Source: Gordonia phthalatica
GTDB taxonomy: Bacteria > Actinomycetota > Actinomycetes > Mycobacteriales > Mycobacteriaceae
Length of the DNA: 64,000 nucleotides
Direction: 5' to 3'
Assembly (NCBI RefSeq): GCF_001305675.1
Contig: NZ_CP011853.1
Coordinates: 4,154,001-4,218,000 of the forward strand
Each line of letters begins with the position of its first letter. Position 1 is the first letter of the stretch. The notes beneath the pieces were generated by a model. It did no database searches. It was not told the origin of the DNA and saw nothing but the letters and a program-made list of their open reading frames with translations. Of this stretch, positions 18,134 to 25,925 are shown piece by piece. The position numbers and the translations under genes were made by a program.

Positions 18134-18456
18134 CAGTGCCGCCTCCCGTCAGGTGCCTCAGGTTCACCGACCATCGTACTCGTCGCCTCGATGATCTCGA
18201 TCTCGCTCGGAGTGATCAACGTCGACGTCGAAAGGGAGAAGAGCAGCGCATATCCTCGCTACTGAGCCTTGGGGCTCCGACTGTCCGACTGCTCCACCGC
18301 CCACTGATAACGCTTCCACCACTCGACGCGAGCCTCGTGCTGCAGTCGATGGAATCGGTCGGTCGCCTCCGACCGCTGTCGTTGCCACAGCGTCCCGACG
18401 ACACCTGCGGTGGCGAGCAGTCCGACGACGAGCGCGACCCATGTCTGGGCCGTCAT
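18133..18456 (-). pseudogene. Small membrane protein gene interrupted by an in-frame TAG
   Basis: The frame starts at ATG 18456 (ATGA overlap with the upstream gene). It encodes one TM helix (TWVALVVGLLATAGVVGTLW), then a basic amphipathic region containing RVEWWKRYQWAVEQS, and meets TAG at 18261-18259 after 65 residues. Past the TAG the same frame stays open for 41 more codons (GYALLFSLSTSTLITPSEIEIIEAT...) and ends exactly at the TGA that overlaps the next start at 18133. The perfect fit of the extended frame to the next gene argues that the full 107-codon frame is the ancestral gene and that the TAG is a nonsense mutation, or is read through. A functional 65-residue product is also possible. 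Confidence 0.6.
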
Positions 18457-18650
18457 CGAAGTCGGCACTCAATGAGGTCCGCCGCCTCACCGGCGTCCTG
18501 GATATTGCGCAACAACTCCTCTTCCGCCGTCCCGATCGCCCGTTCACAATCCGCGACGGTGCGCAGCAGCGTCGGCACGGTCACCAGGGTCATCGGTGCG
18601 GCATCCCGCTGACGGAGTGCATCGCTCAACCATCCGAGCGCGGCGCGCAC
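18453..18650 (-). CDS. Small hypothetical protein
   Basis: About 65 residues if it starts at GTG 18650, just after the upstream stop; an ATG at 18743 in the same frame would give 96 residues but overlap the upstream gene by 92 bp. The sequence is acidic and helical (LLRTVADCERAIGTAEEELLRNIQDAGEAADLIECRLR), probably a short coiled coil. The stop overlaps the next ATG (ATGA). Family not recognised. Confidence 0.55.
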   Translation of the reverse strand: MRAALGWLSDALRQRDAAPMTLVTVPTLLRTVADCERAIGTAEEELLRNIQDAGEAADLIECRLR

Positions 18651-18651
18651 C

Positions 18652-18867
18652 TCACCGGCGGCCTCCAGAATCTCCTCGTCGCACAGTCGCGGCGAGAAGC
18701 CACCGCGTCCATCGCACCGATCCGGCCAGGCGTTCGGCTGCATCCGATGGCTTCGACTCCGCCCACAGCCACCAGTTCCACACCGGGAGCTCCGCTGCCG
18801 CCTTCGTGGCCAGCCTGCAGCGCTCCGTCTCGTCGTCCCGTTTCCGTCCGCTGTGTCTGCGTGACAT
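18652..18867 (-). CDS. Small hypothetical protein, first gene of small-protein operon
   Basis: 71 residues from ATG 18867, which follows a strong GGGGAGG with 6-nt spacing. Basic ends surround a Trp-rich centre (LPVWNWWLWAESKP). No signal peptide or clear membrane span. It opens a chain of four overlapping or abutting small genes running to 17957. Family not recognised. Confidence 0.6.
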   Translation of the reverse strand: MSRRHSGRKRDDETERCRLATKAAAELPVWNWWLWAESKPSDAAERLAGSVRWTRWLLAATVRRGDSGGRR

Positions 18868-18988
18868 CCCGTACCTCCCCCTGTCCGGTCCGGCCATCAT
18901 GGCCCGACCGTGCCGCGGCGGCCAGCACGCAATCCACAGGCTCCGGCATCGCGGCGGATTTCATCCACAGGACGAGTACCGAATGCGT

Positions 18989-19031
18989 CCACCGTTGATC
19001 GGGCCCCGCTGCGGGGCCCGATCAACGGTGG
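18989..19031 (-). terminator. Perfect 20-bp hairpin downstream of the pseudokinase gene
   Basis: Arms 18989-19008 and 19012-19031 are exactly complementary over 20 bp around a 3-nt loop. It begins 20 bp after the stop of the minus-strand pseudokinase gene. There is no T-tract, so it may work as a Rho-independent terminator of the actinobacterial I-shaped type, an RNA stabiliser or a protein site. Confidence 0.65.
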
Positions 19032-19050
19032 AGAGAAGACCCGCGCAGCG

Positions 19051-20598
19051 TCACATCGCCAGTGTCAGCGCGAACAGCGGGATCAGGAACAGGAAGGGCA
19101 CCAGCAGCATCACCAGCATGAGTCCCATGCCGGTGTACTGCTGCGGAGCGGGCCCCATCGCACCGTCGCTGAAAGCCCATGCGGGCGCGCAATACTCCAG
19201 TGCCACCGTCGATCCCGGCGCGATGGACACGGTCGCATCGGCCCGGCCCACCTTCGACGGCACCAGATACGGCACGTGAACGTGCACGTGATGTTGTCCG
19301 GGAGCCAGCGGGATCCGGTTCGCGCCCCACGCGGCGGACACGCGCTGCCCGTCCACTTCCACCACCGGCTTCAGAAAGTAGAAGAAGAAGCCCAGGGGGA
19401 AGAACTTGGTCGTGAGCTCGAGGCCTTCGACGCCGCCGTGCGCAGCCGGAGCACCGTGGACGACTGCGCCCGACACCTCGTCGTCCGCTGCGCTGGAGGC
19501 TGGACGCGAGACGGCCGCGACGACGAGCGTCACGACTCCTGCGACGAGAACCGCTGCCAGAAGGGAGATCGTCATCGGCGTCAACCACCAACGGATCATG
19601 CCCAATTCGGTGAGTTTCGAATACCCGATGGCGTACCACAGCGACATGAGCACCACACCCGCGAGAGCCGCGAGGCCGGTGACGACGGCGGGTCCTCTCG
19701 ATCTCCGCGCGACGATCGCCACGACCGCGGAAACCAGGAGAACCGTGCCCGCAATCACTGTCGCCGTCCCGGGCTGGCTCACGAACCTCGACATCGGCAC
19801 ACCGCTGTGGCCGGTCGGCAGCCAGAAGCGGCCACCCCACATGGTCGGCGGCGCGAAGGCGAGGGCGAGAAGCACCACCGCCACCACCGCATCGACGACG
19901 AGCACCGCCGTGAGGCTCGCCGACCGTCCCCGATGGTCCGGGAGCTGCGGCGGCGGAAAGCCGGGAGGAAAACCTCCCACCGGCTGCGGCACCATCGCGG
20001 GCGGTGCCATCGGCACCGGTTGCGCCGTCCCCCGCTCCACCGCCTGCCGCAGGGCGGCAGCGAAAGCAAGACTCGACGAAAATCGCTGGGTCGGGTCCTT
20101 CGCGAGCGCCTGGAAGAACACCTGATCCACAGCGGGCGACAACTCGCGCCGCCGACCACTCGCCGCGGGAATCCGGTCCTGCGCGTGTGCGATCGCGATC
20201 GACGCCGGCGTGATCCCGTTGTACGGCTGCGTCCCGGTCAGCGCCGCAAAAGCCACGCACGCCAGCGAGTACTGGTCCGACCGCGGGTCGGCGCTGCCGC
20301 CACGCAACTGCTCCGGCGTCGAGAAACTGACCGAATCGAAGGTCACCGCTGCCGGCTGCTCCGCCGCGCCGACCACGACGGTCGCGTCCAGGTCCACCGG
20401 GGCGCCGTCGACGTCGGCCAGAACGGCGCGGCCATCGTTCAATCGAACCGTGGCAGGGCTCAACGTCCCGTGAGCCCGCCCCCGCGCCGCGCCCTCGTCC
20501 AGGGCGCCTGCGAGATCGTCCACCATCCGCAGCACCTGCGCCGACGGCAACGGACCGCGCGCGAGGACCTCAACCAAACCGACAGAACTCACATCCAC
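19051..20598 (-). CDS. Pseudokinase-like membrane protein (degenerate Ser/Thr kinase lobe plus TM domain)
   Basis: 515 residues, GTG start. Residues ~20-190 resemble the C-lobe of a Hanks-type kinase, but the catalytic features are lost: HRDLKPxN is HGTLSPAT (43-50), DFG is DVD (62-64), and the N-lobe (glycine loop, VAxK lysine) is absent. The lobe still keeps an SPEQ-like FSTPEQLRG (92-100) and the SDQYSLACVAFALLTG-type helix with Asp108. A proline-rich linker (~195-220) leads to four TM helices (~228-375), a soluble beta-rich domain (~395-480) and a C-terminal TM helix. It is probably a membrane scaffold or regulator without kinase activity. A fadB terminator lies immediately upstream. Confidence 0.8.
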   Translation of the reverse strand: MDVSSVGLVEVLARGPLPSAQVLRMVDDLAGALDEGAARGRAHGTLSPATVRLNDGRAVLADVDGAPVDLDATVVVGAAEQPAAVTFDSVSFSTPEQLRGGSADPRSDQYSLACVAFAALTGTQPYNGITPASIAIAHAQDRIPAASGRRRELSPAVDQVFFQALAKDPTQRFSSSLAFAAALRQAVERGTAQPVPMAPPAMVPQPVGGFPPGFPPPQLPDHRGRSASLTAVLVVDAVVAVVLLALAFAPPTMWGGRFWLPTGHSGVPMSRFVSQPGTATVIAGTVLLVSAVVAIVARRSRGPAVVTGLAALAGVVLMSLWYAIGYSKLTELGMIRWWLTPMTISLLAAVLVAGVVTLVVAAVSRPASSAADDEVSGAVVHGAPAAHGGVEGLELTTKFFPLGFFFYFLKPVVEVDGQRVSAAWGANRIPLAPGQHHVHVHVPYLVPSKVGRADATVSIAPGSTVALEYCAPAWAFSDGAMGPAPQQYTGMGLMLVMLLVPFLFLIPLFALTLAM

Positions 20599-20614
20599 TG
20601 CCTCATCTAACCAG

Positions 20615-20650
20615 CAAGCCCCGACGAACCTTTCGGTCCATCGGGGCTTG
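20615..20650 (-). terminator. Terminator after fadB
   Basis: CAAGCCCCGA (20615-20624) and TCGGGGCTTG (20641-20650) form a 10-bp stem with a 16-nt loop, 22 bp downstream of the fadB stop on the minus strand. Confidence 0.75.
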
Positions 20651-20672
20651 TCAGTCGAACAGCAGAGTCAGA

Positions 20673-22871
20673 TCACTTCTTGACGAGGTTCTCGTTCGTC
20701 AGCTTCTCCACGCCCGCCTCGGCCTTCTCGACCAGCGAGGCCGGCGGCTCGAAGTGAGCGCCGTACTTCGAGGCCAGGTCGCGCGAACGCGCGACGAAGC
20801 CCTTCAGGCCGCCCTCGTACTGGTTGATGTACTGGACGACGCCGCCGGTCCAGGCCGGGAAGCCGATACCGAAGATCGAACCGATGTTGGCGTCCTCGAC
20901 GGAGGTGAGCACACCCTCGTCGAAGCACTTCACGGTCTCGAGGGCCTCGGCGAAGAGCATGCGCTCCTTCATGTCCTCGAACGGGATCTCGGTGGAGCCC
21001 GAGTTGAAGTTCTCGCGGACGCCCGGCCAGATGAGGCCGCGCTTGCCGTCGACGTAGTCGTAGAAGCCCGCGCCGTCCTTCTTGGCGGTGCGACCCAGCT
21101 CGACCATCTTGTCGATGACCGCGTACGAACCGTGCTGCGGCGGCTCCTGACCGGCGGCGCGGATCGCGTCCTCGGTCTCCTTGCGGATCTTCTGCGGCAG
21201 GGTCAGCGTCAGCTCGTCCATCAGCTGCAGCGGCGGGGCCGGGTATCCGGCCTGGCTGCCCGCGTGCTCGATGAACGCCGGCTCGACGCCTTCACCGACG
21301 GCCGCGACGGCCTCGTTGATGAAGGTGCCGATGACGCGCGAGGTGAAGAAGCCGCGGCTGTCGTTGACGACGATCGGGGTCTTGCGGATCTGCAGGGTGT
21401 AGTCGATGACCTTGGCGAGGACCTCGTCGCTGGTCTTCTCACCGCAGATGATCTCCACCAGCGGCATCTTGTCGACGGGCGAGAAGAAGTGGATGCCGAT
21501 GAAGTCCTCGGGACGGTTGACGCCCTCGGCCAGGATGGTGATCGGCAGAGTCGACGTGTTGGAGCCGAGAACTGCGTTCGGCTCGACGATGTCCTGGATC
21601 TCCTGGAAGACCTTCTCCTTAACCTCGACCGACTCGAAAGCGGCCTCGATCACGAAGTCGACGCCCGCGAAGTCCTTCGGGTCGACGGTCGGGGTGATGC
21701 GGGCGAGCAGAGCGTCGCTCTTCTCCTGCGTGGTCTTGCCGCGCGAGAGCGCCTTCTCCTCGAGCTTCTCCGAGTAACCCTTGCCGCGCTTGGCGGCCTC
21801 GATGTCGATGTCCTTGAGGACGACCTCGATGCCGGCCTTGGCCGAGACGTATGCGATGGCAGCGCCCATCATGCCTGCGCCGATGACGCCGACCTTCTTG
21901 GCCTGGTACTTCTCGAAACCGTCGGGACGCGAGCCGCCGCCGTTGATGTGGTTCAGGTCGAAGAAGAACGCCTTGATCATGTTCTGCGCCACCTGGCCGG
22001 TGACCAGCGACACGAAGTAGCGGGTCTCGACCTCGTCGGCGGTGTCGACGTCGACGTACGCGCCCTCGATGGCAGCGGCCAGGATGGCGCGCGGTGCCGG
22101 CATGTTGGTGCCCTTGATCTGCTTGCGCAGCAGTGCCGGGAAGGCGGGCAGGTTGGCGGCCACGGCCGGGTTGGTGACGGCGCCGCCGGGCAGCTTGTAG
22201 CCCTTGACGTCGAACGGCTGCTGCGCCTCCGGGTTGGCGGCGATCCAGGCCTTGGCGGCCGGGAGCAGCTCGTCGACGGTGCCGACGACCTCGTTGATGA
22301 GGCCCATCTCCTTGGCCTTGGCCGGCTTCAGACGCGGGCCCTGCAGCAGGACGCCCATGAGTGCCTGCTGGAAGCCGAGCAGGCGCACGGTGCGGACCAC
22401 GCCGCCACCGCCGGGGAGCAGGCCGAGGGTGACCTCGGGGAGGCCGAGCTGGTTGCCCTTGACGTCGGCAGCGACGCGGTAGTGGCAGTGCAGCGCGATC
22501 TCCAGGCCGCCACCGAGAGCCGCGCCGTTGATGGCCGCGACGACCGGCTTGCCCAGGGTCTCCAGGCGACGCATGACCTTCTTGAGGCCGCGCGAACGCT
22601 CGGTGATCTCCTCGGCGATCTCCGCCTTGGTCTTGTCCTTCGGCTGGTTGGTCATGTCCTTGAGGTCGCCGCCGGCGAAGAAGGTCTTCTTCGCCGAGGT
22701 GACGACGACACCGGTTATGTCGTCCTTCTCGGCCTCGAGGCGGTCGACGGTCGCGGCCAGCGAGTCGATGAACAGCGAGTTCATCGTGTTGGCGCCCTGG
22801 TTCGGGTCGTCCATCGTCAGGATGACGACGCCGTCGGCGTCCTTCTCCCACGCAATCATGTTGTCAGTCAT
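20673..22871 (-). CDS. fadB: Fatty-acid oxidation multifunctional protein (enoyl-CoA hydratase / 3-hydroxyacyl-CoA dehydrogenase)
   Basis: 732 residues from ATG 22871 (MTDNMIAWEKD). The N-terminal crotonase domain has the CoA-ester motifs NGAALGGGLEIAL and LGLLPGGGG. The central Rossmann fold of the NAD-dependent dehydrogenase starts KKVGVIGAGMMG near residue 350, followed by the C-terminal 3HCDH domains. It catalyses hydration and NAD-dependent oxidation in beta-oxidation, in a trifunctional complex with FadA. It lies 32 bp downstream of fadA in the same order as Rv0859-Rv0860. The frame is open upstream of the ATG but that part overlaps fadA and is not used. Confidence 0.95.
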   Translation of the reverse strand: MTDNMIAWEKDADGVVILTMDDPNQGANTMNSLFIDSLAATVDRLEAEKDDITGVVVTSAKKTFFAGGDLKDMTNQPKDKTKAEIAEEITERSRGLKKVMRRLETLGKPVVAAINGAALGGGLEIALHCHYRVAADVKGNQLGLPEVTLGLLPGGGGVVRTVRLLGFQQALMGVLLQGPRLKPAKAKEMGLINEVVGTVDELLPAAKAWIAANPEAQQPFDVKGYKLPGGAVTNPAVAANLPAFPALLRKQIKGTNMPAPRAILAAAIEGAYVDVDTADEVETRYFVSLVTGQVAQNMIKAFFFDLNHINGGGSRPDGFEKYQAKKVGVIGAGMMGAAIAYVSAKAGIEVVLKDIDIEAAKRGKGYSEKLEEKALSRGKTTQEKSDALLARITPTVDPKDFAGVDFVIEAAFESVEVKEKVFQEIQDIVEPNAVLGSNTSTLPITILAEGVNRPEDFIGIHFFSPVDKMPLVEIICGEKTSDEVLAKVIDYTLQIRKTPIVVNDSRGFFTSRVIGTFINEAVAAVGEGVEPAFIEHAGSQAGYPAPPLQLMDELTLTLPQKIRKETEDAIRAAGQEPPQHGSYAVIDKMVELGRTAKKDGAGFYDYVDGKRGLIWPGVRENFNSGSTEIPFEDMKERMLFAEALETVKCFDEGVLTSVEDANIGSIFGIGFPAWTGGVVQYINQYEGGLKGFVARSRDLASKYGAHFEPPASLVEKAEAGVEKLTNENLVKK

Positions 22872-22903
22872 GAGGTAAGTCTTTTCCTTCGTTCCGAGGC
22901 GAA

Positions 22904-24115
22904 TCAGAGGCGTTCGATGATGGTCGCGACACCCATGCCGCCGCCGATGCAGAGGCAGGCCAGGCCGTAGCGGCCGCCGGTGCGCTCGAGCTCGTCGAGG
23001 ACGGTGCCCAGGATCATGGCACCGGTGGCGCCGAGCGGGTGGCCGAGTGCGATGGCGCCGCCGTGGATGTTGGTCTTCTCGTGGGGAACGTTGAGGTCCT
23101 TCATCCACTTCATGACGACGGCCGCGAAGGCCTCGTTCAGCTCGAAGACGTCGATGTCGTCGATGGTCAGGCCGGCGCGCTTGAGGGCGAGCTCGGTCGA
23201 CGGGGTGGGGCCGGTGAGCATGATCGAGGGCTCGGAGCCGATCTCACCGTAGGAGACGATGCGGCCGCGCGGGGTCAGGCCGTTGCGCTTGCCCGCCTCC
23301 TCGGTGCCGACCAGGACGAGGCCGGAGCCGTCGACGATGCCGGAGCTGTTACCACCGGTGTGGACGTGGTTGACCTTCTCCACGCTCGGGTACTTCTGCA
23401 TGACGACGTCGTCGAAGCCCGCCATGTCGGCCAGGCCCTGGAAGGCCGGCTTCAGCTTGCCGAGGCCCTCGACGGTGGTGCCGGGGCGACGGTGCTCGTC
23501 GTTGTCGAGCAGGGTGACACCGTTGATGTCCTTGACCGGGATGACGGACTTCGAGAAGTAGCCCTTGTCCCAGGCCTCGGCCGCGCGGCGCTGCGACTCG
23601 GCGGCGTAGGCGTCGACGTCGTCACGCGAGAAGCCCTCGATGGTGGCGATCAGGTCGGCACCGATGCCCTGCGGGGCGATGTAGTTGTCGTACGCGGTAG
23701 CGGGGTCCATGAAGAGTGCGCCGCCGTCGCTGCCCATCGGCACGCGCGACATCGACTCGACGCCGCCGGCCAGCACCAGGTCGTCGAAGCCCGACTTGAC
23801 CTTGGCTGCGGCCAGGTTGACCGACTCCAGGCCCGAGGCGCAGAAGCGGTTGATCTGGGTGCCGGGGACGGTCTCGCCCAGGCCCGAGGTCAGTGCGGCG
23901 GTGCGCGCGATGACGGCGCCCTGCTCGCCGACCGGGGAGACGACGCCGAGGATCAAGTCGTTGATCTGCTTCGGGTCGAGGTTTTCGTGACGGGCCAGGA
24001 GGCCGTCGATCAGACCGGAGACGAGGTCGATCGGCTTGACGCTGTGCAGCGAGCCGCCGCGCTGCTTGCCACGGGGCGTACGGACCGCCTCGTAGATGAA
24101 TGCTTCGTCGGACAC
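22904..24115 (-). CDS. fadA: Acetyl-CoA C-acyltransferase (3-ketoacyl-CoA thiolase)
   Basis: 403 residues from GTG 24115, preceded by AAAGGA with 6-nt spacing; the length equals that of mycobacterial FadA. Catalytic residues: nucleophile Cys92 (NRFCASG), His359 (GHPLGATGA) and Cys389 (CIGGGMG). It is the thiolytic last step of beta-oxidation and the partner of FadB encoded next. The divergent tandem TetR gene and an inverted repeat between them suggest local repression. Confidence 0.95.
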   Translation of the reverse strand: MSDEAFIYEAVRTPRGKQRGGSLHSVKPIDLVSGLIDGLLARHENLDPKQINDLILGVVSPVGEQGAVIARTAALTSGLGETVPGTQINRFCASGLESVNLAAAKVKSGFDDLVLAGGVESMSRVPMGSDGGALFMDPATAYDNYIAPQGIGADLIATIEGFSRDDVDAYAAESQRRAAEAWDKGYFSKSVIPVKDINGVTLLDNDEHRRPGTTVEGLGKLKPAFQGLADMAGFDDVVMQKYPSVEKVNHVHTGGNSSGIVDGSGLVLVGTEEAGKRNGLTPRGRIVSYGEIGSEPSIMLTGPTPSTELALKRAGLTIDDIDVFELNEAFAAVVMKWMKDLNVPHEKTNIHGGAIALGHPLGATGAMILGTVLDELERTGGRYGLACLCIGGGMGVATIIERL

Positions 24116-24193
24116 CAGTGTTCCTTTCACACGAACCGAGTATCGAGTACCCCGGAATACTTACACTCCGTAGGCTAACCCGCAATAACGTCT

Positions 24194-24214
24194 TTGACCA
24201 TACCTCAAGGTCAA
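24194..24214. promoter_or_regulatory. Inverted repeat in the fadA / TetR divergent promoter
   Basis: TTGACC-N9-GGTCAA, perfect 6-bp arms, lies 79 bp upstream of the fadA start and 42 bp upstream of the TetR start, in an AT-rich 141-bp gap. It is a candidate operator for the divergent tandem TetR regulator. Confidence 0.5.
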
Positions 24215-24256
24215 GTTGTTAAATTTTAAACTCCTTTGGGCTATGGTCGGTTCATC

Positions 24257-25432
24257 ATGACAGCCACCCGATCGACGCGACGCACACGGTCACTGGACCG
24301 TCGCCGACAGCTCATCGACGCAGCTACGCTGCTGTTCGCCGAGCGCGGCTACCCCCACGTGTCCGTCGCGGACATCGCGCGGAAGGCCGGGGTCAGCGCC
24401 CCGACCGTCTACCGCCACTTCGCCGACAAGCAGACCCTGCTGTTCGACGCCGTGCAGACGCGCGTCGACGAGTTGGAGGCGAGCACCGACCGCGCTCAGC
24501 TGGAGAGCAGCGAGCATCCGACGGAGGCACTCGCGGTGAGCGTCACCGAGATGTGCATCGCGAACCCGCACGCCACGTCACTGTGGCGGTGGTCCGGCCA
24601 GCATCTCTCGGCCGACGAGAACGCCGAGGTGGTCCGCCGCACGCGGACCGCGCTGCGTCGCTGGGCGGCGGCCATCCGCGCCGACCGTCCCGAGCTCACC
24701 GAACGCGAGTCGATGTACCTGGCCGGCGCCGTCCTCAGCGTGGTCGGCAGCGGCGCCGGACGCGCCGTCCGCGGCAACGTCGGCGACGTCGAGGCGATTG
24801 TCCTGGAACTCGTCCGTCGCACCGCCGCACTCCACCCCGCCGACGCCCTCCCGCCGCACGAGATCCTCGGCCTGCACGACGACGCCCCCACCCGCCGCGA
24901 CGAGATCCTCGACGCCGCCGCCCGGCTGTTCGGCGAGCACGGCTTCGCGGGCGCAGGCATGGACGAGATCGGAGCGGCCGTCGGCATCACCGGCCCCAGC
25001 GTCTACAAGCACTTCCCGTCGAAGATCGCGATCCTGGTGGCCATCAGCCAACGCAGCGCCATGCGACTCGAAGCCGGAGTGATGGCGGCCTATGCGGTGT
25101 CGGGCGACCCGGCCGCGCGACTGACCGCCCTGGTGGACCACTACGTCGACGCCGTGACATCGACGCCCGACCTGCTCGTCGGCTTCACCAGCGCCTATGT
25201 GCTCGCCGGCGACCCGCAGGCCGCCGAGCTGCTCGCCGTGCAACGTCGCTACGTGGCACGCTGGGTGCACCTGCTGGTCGAGATCGACGCGCGCAGTACC
25301 GAGTCCGCCACCCTCGCGGTGCACGCCGCGCTGGCGATCGTGAACGACGCCGTCCGCCTCCCGCGCAGCACACCGCGACCGGAGTTCGCCGCCCGAATGG
25401 CGTATCTGATGAAGGGCGTGATGGGCGTTTGA
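24257..25432 (+). CDS. Tandem double TetR-domain regulator
   Basis: 391 residues from ATG 24257. Two complete TetR N-terminal domains are present in one chain. The first is at ~15-65 (RQLIDAATLLFAERGY, VSVADIARKAGVSAPTVYRHF) and the second at ~215-262 (DEILDAAARLFGEHGF, MDEIGAAVGITGPSVYKHF); each is followed by a helical ligand domain. The protein is thus a covalent pseudo-dimer. It is divergent from fadAB, so it is likely a fatty-acid or acyl-CoA-responsive regulator of beta-oxidation. Ligand and target are inferred from position only. Confidence 0.85.
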   Translation: MTATRSTRRTRSLDRRRQLIDAATLLFAERGYPHVSVADIARKAGVSAPTVYRHFADKQTLLFDAVQTRVDELEASTDRAQLESSEHPTEALAVSVTEMCIANPHATSLWRWSGQHLSADENAEVVRRTRTALRRWAAAIRADRPELTERESMYLAGAVLSVVGSGAGRAVRGNVGDVEAIVLELVRRTAALHPADALPPHEILGLHDDAPTRRDEILDAAARLFGEHGFAGAGMDEIGAAVGITGPSVYKHFPSKIAILVAISQRSAMRLEAGVMAAYAVSGDPAARLTALVDHYVDAVTSTPDLLVGFTSAYVLAGDPQAAELLAVQRRYVARWVHLLVEIDARSTESATLAVHAALAIVNDAVRLPRSTPRPEFAARMAYLMKGVMGV

Positions 25433-25441
25433 ACGACGGCC

Positions 25442-25885
25442 CTACCTGCTGCGCGACTCGTCGGTCTTGACGCCGATGAGCCCGAACATCGGAGTCGTCA
25501 CCTTCTCGAGCGCGGCGACGGTCTCGGCCTGACGCTGTGCGAACTCGGCGACGATCAACGACAGCTCCGACTGCGCCTCCGCGAACTTCGCGATGGTCTC
25601 AGCCAGTTTGCGCTGCTGAACGATGAAGTCGTGCATCGGCTCGGCGACGACGCCGGCCAGTCCCGTCGCACTGCCCGCCAGTCCGGTGACCGCGCTGCTG
25701 AGCTCGGCGACCTGTTTCAGCAGTTCATCGGGGGCGTTGCCGCCTGCGGTCGCGACGGCGCGCACACGGTTGAGGGTCTCACTCGCGACGCGCAGCGCCT
25801 GCTCCTGCGATCGCGCGAACAAGCCCACCGGATCGTCGCTCTGCTGCCGAGAACCCTGCTGTCCCGACTTGTTCCGCTCAGCCAT
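25442..25885 (-). CDS. Helical hypothetical protein, phasin-like character
   Basis: 147 residues from ATG 25885. After a polar N-terminus (SGQQGSRQQ) the rest is predicted amphipathic helix with low sequence complexity (Ala, Glu, Gln), including EFAQRQAETVAALEKVTTPMFGL. This resembles granule-associated phasins or HBHA-like coiled coils, but no diagnostic motif is present. It follows the ROK gene by 40 bp on the same strand and converges on the tandem TetR gene. Confidence 0.55.
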   Translation of the reverse strand: MAERNKSGQQGSRQQSDDPVGLFARSQEQALRVASETLNRVRAVATAGGNAPDELLKQVAELSSAVTGLAGSATGLAGVVAEPMHDFIVQQRKLAETIAKFAEAQSELSLIVAEFAQRQAETVAALEKVTTPMFGLIGVKTDESRSR

Positions 25886-25925
25886 GGCAGCAGCGTAACC
25901 CGCTGGGGCAGTGCGCGTCCGCGAG

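Noticed and set aside
20754..22970. 738-codon plus-strand frame
   Set aside because: It is antisense to fadB; the translation has no recognisable domain and biased composition.
22872..23108. Upstream extension of the FadB frame
   Set aside because: It overlaps the end of fadA and lacks crotonase similarity; ATG 22871 gives the expected N-terminus.
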